From assembly GCA_002428265.1 (NCBI GenBank), contig DIUR01000024.1, forward strand, positions 72,000 to 135,999: a DNA stretch of 64,000 nt, read 5' to 3'. This DNA comes from Bacteriovoracaceae bacterium UBA6153 (GTDB lineage Bacteria; Bdellovibrionota; Bacteriovoracia; Bacteriovoracales; Bacteriovoracaceae). Made by a program: the position numbers and the translations under genes. This document shows, one piece after another, positions 16,396 to 24,788 of the stretch; the stretch's first letter is position 1; the number at the start of each line of letters is the position of its first letter. Below the pieces are notes generated by a model, which was not told the DNA's origin, ran no database searches, and saw nothing but the letters and a program-made list of their open reading frames with translations.

Positions 16396-17025
16396 ATGAA
16401 AAAATTATTACTATCACTTATGGTATTAGCTACGCTTGCTTCATGTGGAAAAGACAATAAGGTATCTTCTGGTGCAGCAGCTGCTGCAGCTCCAAGTACA
16501 AATGCAATCACGATTGTAGACCAAACAGGAATTGCTTTAGGTGGAATGATCGATAATCATACATCTCAATTTGGTACTGGTATGGTTTACACAACCCAAG
16601 GGCCAACAACTTTAAACAATCTTGCTTACGGTGGTGTAACTCTTTATTACAAATATACTAAAGCAACTGCTCAAACTGGTACAGGATCAGGAAATGGGTA
16701 TACTTGTGAAACAAAATGGAAAATTTTCCAAGTTTGTTCTTACTCAAGTAGCAATACAGGTACTTCAACTTTAACGTTATCTAGAAACATTTTACATAAC
16801 TCAGTTGATGTAAACTCTAAGATTGCTGAACTTAAGTCGATCATTAACAGTGCTAATCCGAATATTGCGATTCAGGTTCAAGGTACTTCAAACCTGATTA
16901 CTTTAACTGACGGTAGACAGTTTATTATCGATACAAAGTACCCGCTTCAAGCTAACCCAATTGGGATTAGAGATGCAGCTGGTGTAACTGAGTACTTGTT
17001 TAACATCACGTCAAACGCATACTAA
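16396..17025 (+). CDS. Lipoprotein under sigma-54 control, unknown function
   Basis: 209 residues. Signal peptide MKKLLLSLMVLATLASCGKD with lipobox LASC (Cys17). An eight-residue Ala run follows at about 27-34, a flexible tether. The mature part is rich in Thr, Gly and Asn, has two Cys (TCETKWKIFQVCSYSS) and looks beta-rich. The residues after Cys (GKD) put Asp at +3, not the +2 signal for inner-membrane retention, so outer-membrane sorting is likely. No family is recognised. The gene is a single unit between a sigma-54 promoter and a strong terminator, so it is expressed under specific conditions and possibly highly. Confidence 0.75.
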   Translation: MKKLLLSLMVLATLASCGKDNKVSSGAAAAAAPSTNAITIVDQTGIALGGMIDNHTSQFGTGMVYTTQGPTTLNNLAYGGVTLYYKYTKATAQTGTGSGNGYTCETKWKIFQVCSYSSSNTGTSTLTLSRNILHNSVDVNSKIAELKSIINSANPNIAIQVQGTSNLITLTDGRQFIIDTKYPLQANPIGIRDAAGVTEYLFNITSNAY

Positions 17026-17052
17026 GAAAACTATCAGGTTTTAATCAACTAA

Positions 17053-17090
17053 TAAAAAAGAGGGGATCAGAAATGATCCCCTTTTTTTTT
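17053..17090 (+). terminator. Rho-independent terminator after the lipoprotein gene
   Basis: AGGGGATCA (17061-17069), loop GAAA, TGATCCCCT (17074-17082), followed by eight T and preceded by a run of A. Confidence 0.93.
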
Positions 17091-17103
17091 GTCCGTATTG
17101 CTC

Positions 17104-17109
17104 TATAAT
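17104..17109 (+). promoter_or_regulatory. -10 element of the acyl-CoA dehydrogenase gene
   Basis: Perfect TATAAT at 17104-17109; the -35 region falls on the T-run of the preceding terminator. The start would be near 17116, ahead of AAGGA at 17134-17138. Confidence 0.4.
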
Positions 17110-17147
17110 AGAAGTAATTCAAATTAATAAATCAAGGATGGTTTAGC

Positions 17148-18857
17148 GTGGCTCAGTTCAAGACAGATCTAAAAGATATTTACTTTAATCTATTCAATGT
17201 TCTAAAAATCCAAAACCACGGTGTCGTTGAAAACGATATGAAAGATATTATTAACGAGTGCAATAAGTTCGTAGAAAAAGAAATTTACCCGAGTAGAACG
17301 ATTGGTGATGTTGAGGGTGTAAAACTTCAAAATGGTAAAGTCATTGCTCCACCTTCATTTAAAGATGGAATGAAAAAATATTACGAAAACGGGTGGCATG
17401 CTATTGGTTACCCGGAAGATATCGGGGGAATGCCGGCTCCACATACTGTGTCTTTAGTTTGTCAGTCAATCATGAACGGAGCGAACGTTGCTTTCGCCAT
17501 GTATCCGGGCCTCTCTCGTGGAGCAATGGATGTTATTTTAAAAGTCGGATCACAAGAGCAAAAAGATACTTACGTTCCAAATATGATTTCAGGTTTATGG
17601 GGTGGAACGATGTGTTTGACTGAGCCGGGAGCGGGTAGTGATGTTGGAGCTGTTATTACAACGGCGACTCCAGGAGCAAACGGGACTTTTAAAATTAAAG
17701 GTATCAAAATTTTTATTTCTAGTGGTGACAATGATTATTATGAAAACGTTGTCCATATGGTGCTTGCAAAAACTCCAGGTGCTCCAGCAGGAACAAAAGG
17801 ATTATCACTTTTCATCGTTCCAAAAATTCGTTTAGATGGAACTCCGAACGATGTTCATTGTACAAAAATTGAAGAGAAGATGGGGATTCACGGACAGGCC
17901 ACTTGTGAGATGACTTTTGGTGGTGCTGGAAACTGTGAAGGTGTTCTCATTGGAAAAGAGTTCGAGGGAATGATCAATATGTTCATTCTTATGAACGAAG
18001 CACGCCTTCTTTGTGGTGTTCAAGGTGAATCGCAAGCAAATCTAGCATTCATGCTTACTGAACAATATGCCAGAGAGAGATCACAGTTTGGAAAAGAAAT
18101 TATTCATCACCCGGATGTTAAGAGATCAATTTTAAAAATGAGATCTATGGCCCGTGGAATGAGAAGTTTGATTCTTTATACTGGAGATCAGTTTGACCGC
18201 GCTCATCATGGAGAGGCAGGTTCAGAAGATGAAATTGCATTCCTAACTCCTATTTGTAAATCGTACTGTTCTGATGAAGGATTTAATGTTGCCGTTGATG
18301 CTATTCAGACTCACGGTGGATATGGATTTTGTTCAGAGTATGGAATTGAGCAATTCGCACGCGATTTAAAAATTGCTTCAATCTACGAAGGAACAAATGC
18401 TATCCAGGCAATGGACTTCACGATGAGAAAAGTTTTAAAAGACAATGCGAGAACATTCTTGAGCGTTGGTGCAAAAATTGAAAAAACCATGAAGAGAGCT
18501 GAAGCTCAAGAGTTCCCTGAAGAAGTAGCTATTCTTGGAAAAAATCTTCAAAAAGCGGGAGAGATTCTTGGCCACTTTGGAGGTCTTGCAAAAGCTCAAA
18601 AGTTTGATTCAATTTTATTCAATTCTCAGTCATTTTTAAATTTTAGTGCGAACTTAATTGTTTCATGGTTACTCCTTGAAGGTGCATGCGAAGCAATAGT
18701 AGCAATGCCAAATGCTACAGGAGCAGAGGATAAAGAGTATTACCAGAGCAAAAAAGTCGACTTTAGGTTTTTTGTACAACAGCAACTTGTTAAAAATGCT
18801 GGTATTGCACAGTCTATTTTGAATTTCAAAGAGGACTTATCTCAATTGTCTGTTTGA
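17148..18857 (+). CDS. Acyl-CoA dehydrogenase
   Basis: 569 residues, longer than the usual 380, like the FadE-type enzymes with an extra C-terminal domain. It is an FAD-dependent alpha,beta-dehydrogenase of acyl-CoA in fatty acid degradation. Visible signatures are MCLTEPGAGSDVG (about 161-173), FKIKGIKIFISSGD, the active-site region RLLCGVQGESQANLAFMLTEQYARERSQFGK and AIQTHGGYGFCSEYGIEQFARDLKIASIYEGTNAIQAMD. The C-terminal tail fits the DUF1974/C-terminal domain of such enzymes. The start is GTG with AAGGA nine bases upstream. No other beta-oxidation gene is nearby. Confidence 0.9.
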   Translation: MAQFKTDLKDIYFNLFNVLKIQNHGVVENDMKDIINECNKFVEKEIYPSRTIGDVEGVKLQNGKVIAPPSFKDGMKKYYENGWHAIGYPEDIGGMPAPHTVSLVCQSIMNGANVAFAMYPGLSRGAMDVILKVGSQEQKDTYVPNMISGLWGGTMCLTEPGAGSDVGAVITTATPGANGTFKIKGIKIFISSGDNDYYENVVHMVLAKTPGAPAGTKGLSLFIVPKIRLDGTPNDVHCTKIEEKMGIHGQATCEMTFGGAGNCEGVLIGKEFEGMINMFILMNEARLLCGVQGESQANLAFMLTEQYARERSQFGKEIIHHPDVKRSILKMRSMARGMRSLILYTGDQFDRAHHGEAGSEDEIAFLTPICKSYCSDEGFNVAVDAIQTHGGYGFCSEYGIEQFARDLKIASIYEGTNAIQAMDFTMRKVLKDNARTFLSVGAKIEKTMKRAEAQEFPEEVAILGKNLQKAGEILGHFGGLAKAQKFDSILFNSQSFLNFSANLIVSWLLLEGACEAIVAMPNATGAEDKEYYQSKKVDFRFFVQQQLVKNAGIAQSILNFKEDLSQLSV

Positions 18858-18908
18858 TCTTTATAGTGTTACACTGAAAAAGATTATACTTTTAAAATTG
18901 AGCTATTA

Positions 18909-19736
18909 ATGGACATTCAAAAAATTAGCGAAGAGATAACACTCTTCTCGTCATCTACTCATGGGAGTAGTGACTATGACAAAGATGAATACTTTGTCAT
19001 GAGCGAAGACCGCAAGGAGTTCGCACCACTCAAATACATTTTAAAAAAATTCCCCGAGCACAAGGACGTTTATTCGTTGTTGAAGCAGGGGTTTGTTTAT
19101 GACTCTTTCGAGTTATCAAACAACGAAAATTTTCAAATCTGGTATGAAAAGCAATTCGCAAAAAAACTCTTAAGAAGAGATGCCAAAAAAATCACTATCG
19201 TTTATGTTCCCAATAACAAAATGATTCTGGATCAGATTGGACTCGTGAACCGCTCTTACGAAATACTTGCTCACGAGCAAATTCTATTAAACGGAAAAAA
19301 TCTTCCAACTCAATTAGGTGAATGGTACGCAAAATGTATCTTCGGCCTGAAACAAGTAAAATCAACTTCTCAAAGAGGCTTTGATTTCGTTATGGGAGAA
19401 GGGAAAAGAGTTGAAATTCAAGTCGAGTGGAGTGATGCCTCTTCACCTAAAGGCGTGAAGATCAAAAAGACGCTCGTGGATTTATCTGATTATTGTATTA
19501 TTATTTATGTCGCTAAAAATTTTATGATCAGGGAAGTTTGTTTTCTTGATTCAGAATATGTTTCTAGAAAGTTTTCAAATAAAGGGCATACGATCTTTTT
19601 GAAAGACTCTGATGTTTCATCATACTTCTTTTCAAAATCTTCTAAGCACTTTGATAAAATCATTAACCCAATTACATTTTTGAAGTACGCTTCTCCCAAT
19701 CTCGCTATGAAGCTTTCAGAAAAACTGAGTGGCTAA
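18909..19736 (+). CDS. Unknown protein, possible PD-(D/E)XK nuclease fold
   Basis: 275 residues, no signal peptide or membrane segment. The N-terminal 120 residues are charged and unrecognised. From 132 on, LPTQLGEWYAKCIFGL... RGFDFVMGEGKRVEIQVEW ... VDLSDYCIIIYVAKNFMIREVCFLD has the order of a restriction-endonuclease-like core: helix, Asp159, E169-x-Q171 on a second strand, then a helix and a strand ending in a hydrophobic IIIYVA. The usual catalytic Lys is Gln, so it could be inactive or a variant. The gene is two bases before the pseudopilin gene on the same strand. A weak -10 (TATACT, 18885-18890) precedes it. The fold assignment is tentative. Confidence 0.5.
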   Translation: MDIQKISEEITLFSSSTHGSSDYDKDEYFVMSEDRKEFAPLKYILKKFPEHKDVYSLLKQGFVYDSFELSNNENFQIWYEKQFAKKLLRRDAKKITIVYVPNNKMILDQIGLVNRSYEILAHEQILLNGKNLPTQLGEWYAKCIFGLKQVKSTSQRGFDFVMGEGKRVEIQVEWSDASSPKGVKIKKTLVDLSDYCIIIYVAKNFMIREVCFLDSEYVSRKFSNKGHTIFLKDSDVSSYFFSKSSKHFDKIINPITFLKYASPNLAMKLSEKLSG

Positions 19737-19738
19737 AG

Positions 19739-20620
19739 ATGAATCATCTTTGTAAAAAAGGTTTTTCTTTGGTTGAGATGCTGGTTGTTCTGGGCGCTCT
19801 TGGTGCAATGGCCGTTGTTGTCATGCAATTAAGTAAGAACTCTTCTTCGATGCAAAGTGAAGTTGTGGCCAGCAGCGAATTCAATGATCTTAAAAGTGAA
19901 GTGGATATTATTTTGAATGGTGAAAGCGACTGTACTGCAAGTTTTAAAGGATTAACTTTTAAGGCCAATGCTATCAATGCCAAACCTCTTGAAGTAGAGC
20001 TTTGGAATGGTGATCAGAATAATCAAAGAACGAGGAAAAAATTCTCATCAACTGATCAGGAAGCTAATAAAAGTGGAAAGACTGTACTGGAGTCTATTCA
20101 ACTAAGAATGCCTGATTATACCTCTGAAGCAAATTTTCCTTCAGGCAAATCAACTTTTAAAGCCGAAGTCTTAGTGAAGCTTCAAAAACCGGCCTCTGCA
20201 AAAGCTAAAATTTTTTCGGATATCAAAAAATCAGTTTACCTGACTTTTAATACAGAGATAGATGGAACGAGCACGATTGAGTCTTGTGGGCCTAGTGCTG
20301 CCGGTGGAGGCGTTCGAGTTATTTCTTCGGGTGATGGACACGATGGAGTTTCTGGAGCAACCGCATGTAAGAGTGTTGGTGCTGAATGTGCTTATGTTCA
20401 AAGTAATAATTATATGACTGAGGCCATTGCATGCGCAAACATGGGAACATGTATTCAGACATGTATGACTTATTATAACAACTCCCTTCCGGGTGTTGTT
20501 AATACAAACGGACACGACAACATTCATTCATGCGAGGCCAAGATAGGAAATTTTGTAACCTATGCTGATCCCGCAGTCGTTCGCTGTAGCGCTTATTTTC
20601 ACGCCGTCTGTAATCTCTAA
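19739..20620 (+). CDS. Type IV pilin-like / pseudopilin protein
   Basis: 293 residues. The N-terminus MNHLCKKGFSLVEMLVVLGALGAMAVVV is a class III prepilin signal: short basic leader, cleavage between Gly and Phe (KKG|FSLVEM), Glu5 of the mature protein and a hydrophobic helix (PF07963). The large globular part contains a Gly-rich stretch (GGGVRVISSGDGHDGVSGATACK) and eight Cys in the C-terminal third, suggesting disulfides. It is much longer than a major pilin, so a minor pilin or secretion-system pseudopilin is likely. No pilus assembly genes are nearby. It begins two bases after the previous gene, without a clear ribosome binding site, suggesting coupling. Confidence 0.8.
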   Translation: MNHLCKKGFSLVEMLVVLGALGAMAVVVMQLSKNSSSMQSEVVASSEFNDLKSEVDIILNGESDCTASFKGLTFKANAINAKPLEVELWNGDQNNQRTRKKFSSTDQEANKSGKTVLESIQLRMPDYTSEANFPSGKSTFKAEVLVKLQKPASAKAKIFSDIKKSVYLTFNTEIDGTSTIESCGPSAAGGGVRVISSGDGHDGVSGATACKSVGAECAYVQSNNYMTEAIACANMGTCIQTCMTYYNNSLPGVVNTNGHDNIHSCEAKIGNFVTYADPAVVRCSAYFHAVCNL

Positions 20621-20624
20621 TTAA

Positions 20625-21989
20625 TTAGTAAAGATCGTACTTCAGTAAACGACACTCAAGACTTCCGTTGTAGAAAGTGTGACGTGCACTTGTTCCAAGT
20701 GAGATCTCTTTTCTTAAAAGTGGATTTGATGTGAAGACGTAGGCCCTGAAGCCTTTAAAGTTGTGCTTTAAGTTTTCACCGTAAGATTTATATAAACTCT
20801 TCAGTTCTTCTTCTTCACCCATACGCTCTCCATAAGGAGGGTTACAAATGACGATTCCAGGTGGTTCATCCATTGGTGTGATCTTAGTAGCATCACGCTT
20901 GTTCAACGTGACGATCTGTTGATCAATCATAGCGTTGTGAAGGTGGACTCTTGTTGTTTCAAGAGCTCGCTCAGTAATATCAAAACCAAAAAATTGTCTG
21001 GTTTGAAGTTCGTTAAGTGCACTTAGTGAATGGTTGTAAATCGCTTGAGCTTTCTCTTCAAAAATTCTTACTGTTTTTCTATCTACAGTGAACCATGGGT
21101 GCTTAATAAAATCGAAAACCGGAACTTTCTTTTCAACAAACTGTCTGATCTTTAAATAAGTCGGAGCTACTTTTGCTTTAATCAAAATCCCTTCAATCAG
21201 AAGAGTTCCTGTTCCACACATTGTATCCATGAAAATATCTTTTTCAGTATCAAAGTCAGTTGTCATGACAATAGCAGCAGCAAGGTTTTCTCTTAGTGGA
21301 GCTTTAAGAGACTCTTCTCTATATCCTCTGTTTGAAAGAGGCTCTCCACACATATCAACCAGGATACGGGCATTGTATAAATCTGTTCCTTGTTTTCTTT
21401 CTACGCGAAGTAGGAAAGTAATATCAGGTCTTCCAGTGTCAACACTTGGTCTTTCACCGAATTTCTCTCTGAAGTTATCAGCGATAGCATCTTTTAAAAG
21501 TTGAGAGAAGATAATTGAGTTATTGAAATTCTCTTTTGTTTCGCGATCGAAAAGAGTGTTGATTTTAAAAGTTTGATTAACGCTGAAAACTTTATCCCAC
21601 CATTTTTCTTTTGCGCGCGAGTAAATATCTTTTTCGCTGGCAATTGTATAAACCTGAAGTTCTTTGAAAACTCTTGAAGCAATTCTTGATTGTAATAAAA
21701 CATCAAGGGCCTGTTCTGGCTCACATTTAAAAGCGATACCGCCTTTTTCAGTTTCAATACGAGTGATGCCAAGAGCTCTGATCTCTTTTTCTAGAAGGTA
21801 TTCAACTTCGCGCGGACAAGAAGCAAAATAGGTCGATTGATCGAACTCTTTTACTCCATCAGCATTTACTTTTGGTCTTGGAGTGTCTTTTACGTCACTA
21901 TGTTTTTTAGGAGCGCGCTCAGCACGCTTCTCTCTTTCTTTCTTATAATCTTTTTTGAAGCCATCTTTTTTTGGCGGGAACTTAGACAT
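20625..21989 (-). CDS. RlmL-type THUMP methyltransferase (23S rRNA m2G-like)
   Basis: 454 residues. A Lys/Arg-rich tail (about 1-35) leads into a THUMP domain (TYFASCPREVEYLLEKEIRALG, about 53-74) and then the UPF0020 methyltransferase domain: SNRGYREESLKAPLRENLAAAIV, DTMCGTGTLLIEG, GFDITERALETTRVH and the catalytic NPPYGERMGE. This is the single-domain RlmL (E. coli RlmL N-terminal half, Bacillus YpsC) that makes m2G2445 in 23S rRNA. The RlmK half is not fused; a separate RlmI/K-like gene lies at 14865-15767. It is 10 bases downstream of the APH-type kinase gene in the same direction. Confidence 0.85.
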   Translation of the reverse strand: MSKFPPKKDGFKKDYKKEREKRAERAPKKHSDVKDTPRPKVNADGVKEFDQSTYFASCPREVEYLLEKEIRALGITRIETEKGGIAFKCEPEQALDVLLQSRIASRVFKELQVYTIASEKDIYSRAKEKWWDKVFSVNQTFKINTLFDRETKENFNNSIIFSQLLKDAIADNFREKFGERPSVDTGRPDITFLLRVERKQGTDLYNARILVDMCGEPLSNRGYREESLKAPLRENLAAAIVMTTDFDTEKDIFMDTMCGTGTLLIEGILIKAKVAPTYLKIRQFVEKKVPVFDFIKHPWFTVDRKTVRIFEEKAQAIYNHSLSALNELQTRQFFGFDITERALETTRVHLHNAMIDQQIVTLNKRDATKITPMDEPPGIVICNPPYGERMGEEEELKSLYKSYGENLKHNFKGFRAYVFTSNPLLRKEISLGTSARHTFYNGSLECRLLKYDLY

Positions 21990-21999
21990 ATTTATGATC

Positions 22000-22950
22000 C
22001 TATAAAATTGATACTTTTCTCATTTCAAAATAGTGAAGTGCTCTGACTAAAAGATCCTGATAAGAATTTTCCATCAAAGGATTGAGGTTTCCTTCTTTGA
22101 ATCTTTTGATTCGCCAAAGCGATATTGATAAAAGTCCAAGCGTGATGGCCTGGTCTAAATATTTCTTTTCAACGTCATTCAGAGATCTGACTGATTCATA
22201 CCCTAGAAGGAATGAGTTTACTAGTGGTGTTATTACTCGTCCTTTCTCTAAACAGGTTCCACTGATTGAGATTCCCAGGTCCAATATGTATTCACCAATT
22301 CCGGCCTGTTCAAAGTCTAGTACAGTACTGATTTTGTTGTTATCGAAGAGGGTATTGTCGTAATAAAGGTCTCCGTGAATGATTCCTTCAGCGAATCCTG
22401 CGTTCATAAAGCCTTCAAGATTGTCTGGAAAAAGGACCTTAAAACCCGCTCTAAAATCTTCCGGGCAGCCCGGAGTTTGAATGTAGTCTAATATTTCTTT
22501 AGGGCCAAATCCTACTGCTTCATGGCGTCTTAGTTTAGATATTTTATTTGCATCATGCTTAAGATTATGGAGCTGAGCAATAGCTCTTCCCACTTCTTGG
22601 CAAGTATAGTCAGAAGGTCCTGGCGGAATACCCTGCACAAAGGGATAGAGTACACCGAAGTACTGAGCATAGTTGTAAATGAAAGTGCCATCTTTCAATG
22701 CATGTGGCTTAAGAGAGTAAGGGTAATCTCTGTCTTGTAAATACACGAGTATCGCTTGTTCATCAGCGAGCTGAGCTTGATTTTTATCATTGGAGATTTT
22801 TAGTAAAACAACTTCGTTTTCCAAATCAACTCTGTAGTTGGAGTTTGAAATCCCCAATGAAAGTGGAGTGCATTTCAAAACATTTGTCCGACCGTAGAGC
22901 TTGAGAATTTCTTGGGCTTCAACGAGCGTGATTTGTGTATAGCTGGCCAT
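22000..22950 (-). CDS. APH-type kinase, homoserine kinase type II-like
   Basis: 316 residues. Aminoglycoside phosphotransferase fold (PF01636): nucleotide-binding N-lobe LSLGISNSNYRVDLENEVVLLKIS, hinge VLYPFVQGIPPGP, Brenner motif GIIHGDLYYDNTLFD (catalytic Asp about 197) and the metal Asp in TVLDFEQAGIGEYILDLGI. The sequence most resembles the ThrB2-type homoserine kinases of Pseudomonas and alphaproteobacteria. Choline kinase or another small-molecule kinase is the alternative, and no threonine gene is adjacent. It is the first gene of a two-gene minus-strand unit and diverges from ahcY. Confidence 0.7.
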   Translation of the reverse strand: MASYTQITLVEAQEILKLYGRTNVLKCTPLSLGISNSNYRVDLENEVVLLKISNDKNQAQLADEQAILVYLQDRDYPYSLKPHALKDGTFIYNYAQYFGVLYPFVQGIPPGPSDYTCQEVGRAIAQLHNLKHDANKISKLRRHEAVGFGPKEILDYIQTPGCPEDFRAGFKVLFPDNLEGFMNAGFAEGIIHGDLYYDNTLFDNNKISTVLDFEQAGIGEYILDLGISISGTCLEKGRVITPLVNSFLLGYESVRSLNDVEKKYLDQAITLGLLSISLWRIKRFKEGNLNPLMENSYQDLLVRALHYFEMRKVSIL

Positions 22951-22962
22951 GACTAAATTACC

Positions 22963-22991
22963 TTGTGAGCTTTATTCGAGAATGTTATAGT
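22963..22991 (+). promoter_or_regulatory. Sigma-70 promoter of ahcY
   Basis: TTGTGA (22963-22968), a 17-base spacer and TATAGT (22986-22991). Transcription would start near 22998, which excludes the in-frame upstream start at 22990 for ahcY. Confidence 0.65.
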
Positions 22992-23040
22992 GAGCCTGTT
23001 AAATTCTATTAAAAAAAGTAAAAAACCACTAGGGGGAATT

Positions 23041-24336
23041 ATGGCCTTTACGGATTACAAAGTAAAAGATATGTCGCTGGCTGACTGGGGACGTAAAGAA
23101 ATCGAAATCGCTGAAACAGAAATGCCGGGATTAATGTCTCTTCGCTCTGAGTTCGGAAAATCAAAACCATTAAAAGGTGCCCGCATTGCTGGTTGCCTTC
23201 ACATGACAATCCAGACTGCTGTTTTAATCGAAACTCTGGTTGAGTTAGGTGCAGAAGTTCGTTGGTCATCATGTAATATTTTTTCAACTCAAGATCAGGC
23301 CGCTGCTGCTATTGCTGCTGCTGGGATTCCTGTTTTTGCTTGGAAAGGAATGACAGAAAAAGAATTCGACTGGTGTATTGAGCAAACTCTTAAGTGGGCT
23401 GATGGTTCAGCACTTAACATGATTCTTGATGACGGTGGTGACTTAACTGTTATGGTTCACGATAGATTCCCTGAGCTTCTAAAAGAGATCAAAGGTCTTT
23501 CAGAAGAAACAACGACAGGTGTTCATAGACTTTACGATATGGTGAAGAAGGGACAACTTAAAGTTCCAGCTATCAACATCAACGATTCAACGACAAAATC
23601 AAAATTCGATAACCTTTACGGATGTCGCGAGTCACTTGTTGACTCTGTAAAGCGTGCAACTGACGTAATGATCGCTGGTAAAGTTTGCGTTGTTGCTGGT
23701 TACGGTGACGTAGGTAAAGGTTCAGCTGGATCTTTCAAAGGTCTAGGCGGAAGAGTTATCATCACTGAAATCGATCCTATCTGTGCTCTTCAGGCAGCTA
23801 TGGAAGGATACCAGGTAATGAGAATGGAAGACGCTGCAAAAATCGGAGATATCTTCGTAACTGCAACTGGATGCCGTGACGTTATCACTGGTAAACACAT
23901 GGAATCGATGAAAGATGGAGCTATCGTTGCTAACATCGGTCACTTCGATCTTGAAATTGAAGTTGCTCACTTAAATAAGACTGGTAAAAAAATCAACATC
24001 AAGCCTCAGGTTGATCAATACGTAATGCCATCTGGAAAAAAACTAATCGTTCTTGCAGAAGGACGTCTAGTAAACCTTGGATGTGGAACAGGTCACCCTT
24101 CTTTCGTTATGTCTAACTCGTTCACAAACCAAGTTATGGCACAAATGGAATTATGGGCCAACCATAAAAACTACAAGAACGAAGTATACGTTCTACCAAA
24201 GCACCTTGATGAAAAAGTAGCTCGTCTTCACCTTGAGAAAATCAACGTGCAACTTGATACTCTTTCAAGTGCTCAGGCAGAGTACCTTGGTATCAACCCT
24301 GCTGGTCCATACAAACCAGATCACTACAGATACTAA
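23041..24336 (+). CDS. ahcY: Adenosylhomocysteinase (S-adenosylhomocysteine hydrolase)
   Basis: 431 residues from the ATG at 23041 (AGGGGG at 23031-23036); the open frame extends to 22990 but that start would lie at or before the transcript start. It splits S-adenosylhomocysteine to adenosine and homocysteine, relieving product inhibition of methyltransferases. Motifs seen are GCLHMTIQTAVLIETL, SSCNIFSTQDQAAAA, CRESLVDSVKRATDVMIAGK, the NAD fold VVAGYGDVGKGSA, NIGHFD, LVNLGCGTGHPSFVMS and the C-terminal DHYRY that completes the neighbour subunit's NAD site. Its product homocysteine is the substrate of the cbs gene at 43.8 kb. rpiB follows after 11 bases. Confidence 0.96.
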   Translation: MAFTDYKVKDMSLADWGRKEIEIAETEMPGLMSLRSEFGKSKPLKGARIAGCLHMTIQTAVLIETLVELGAEVRWSSCNIFSTQDQAAAAIAAAGIPVFAWKGMTEKEFDWCIEQTLKWADGSALNMILDDGGDLTVMVHDRFPELLKEIKGLSEETTTGVHRLYDMVKKGQLKVPAININDSTTKSKFDNLYGCRESLVDSVKRATDVMIAGKVCVVAGYGDVGKGSAGSFKGLGGRVIITEIDPICALQAAMEGYQVMRMEDAAKIGDIFVTATGCRDVITGKHMESMKDGAIVANIGHFDLEIEVAHLNKTGKKINIKPQVDQYVMPSGKKLIVLAEGRLVNLGCGTGHPSFVMSNSFTNQVMAQMELWANHKNYKNEVYVLPKHLDEKVARLHLEKINVQLDTLSSAQAEYLGINPAGPYKPDHYRY

Positions 24337-24347
24337 GAAGTAAAAAA

Positions 24348-24788
24348 ATGAAAATAGTAATCGGCTCAGATCACGCAGCATATGAAATGAAGGAGAAGGT
24401 AAAACTTCTTCTTCAATCTAAAAACATCGAGGTTCTCGATGTGGGGACTCATAGCGCTGATCGAGCTGATTATCCAGACTACGCCAAAAAAGTAAGCCAC
24501 GAGGTTGTTGCTCAAAATATTCAGGGCATTCTTCTTTGTGGTTCAGGAATCGGTGTTTCGATTGTGGCCAATCGTTTTAAAGGTGTTCGCGCAGCTCTTT
24601 GCAGAACTCCTGAAGATGCGGAAATGTCCCGTAAACATAACGACGCCAATGTTCTTTGTCTTGGAGCCAGATTCAATTCAGAGAGTGAAGTTCAAAAAAT
24701 TATCGAAGCCTGGTTTGAAAACAGCTTTGAAGGCGGACGTCATGCGGATCGCCTGAATAAGTTTTCTGACTTGGGAGAAGACTGTTGA
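24348..24788 (+). CDS. rpiB: Ribose-5-phosphate isomerase B
   Basis: 146 residues, normal for the RpiB/LacAB family. It interconverts ribose 5-phosphate and ribulose 5-phosphate. Hallmarks are IGSDHAAYEMKE, DVGTHS, DYPDYA, LLCGSGIGVSIVANRFKGVRAA with the catalytic Cys, and ARKHND-like SRKHNDANVLCLGAR. It follows ahcY by 11 bases and overlaps the membrane protein gene by four bases, so the three form one operon. The link to ahcY may be ribose/adenosine recycling, which is inference. Confidence 0.95.
   Translation: MKIVIGSDHAAYEMKEKVKLLLQSKNIEVLDVGTHSADRADYPDYAKKVSHEVVAQNIQGILLCGSGIGVSIVANRFKGVRAALCRTPEDAEMSRKHNDANVLCLGARFNSESEVQKIIEAWFENSFEGGRHADRLNKFSDLGEDC

Noticed and set aside
22990..23040. 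Upstream start for ahcY
   Set aside because: It would begin within or before the -10 box; AGGGGG and family alignment favour 23041.
22992..23040. SAH or SAM riboswitch ahead of ahcY
   Set aside because: The leader is about 43 bases, A-rich and without the needed stems.
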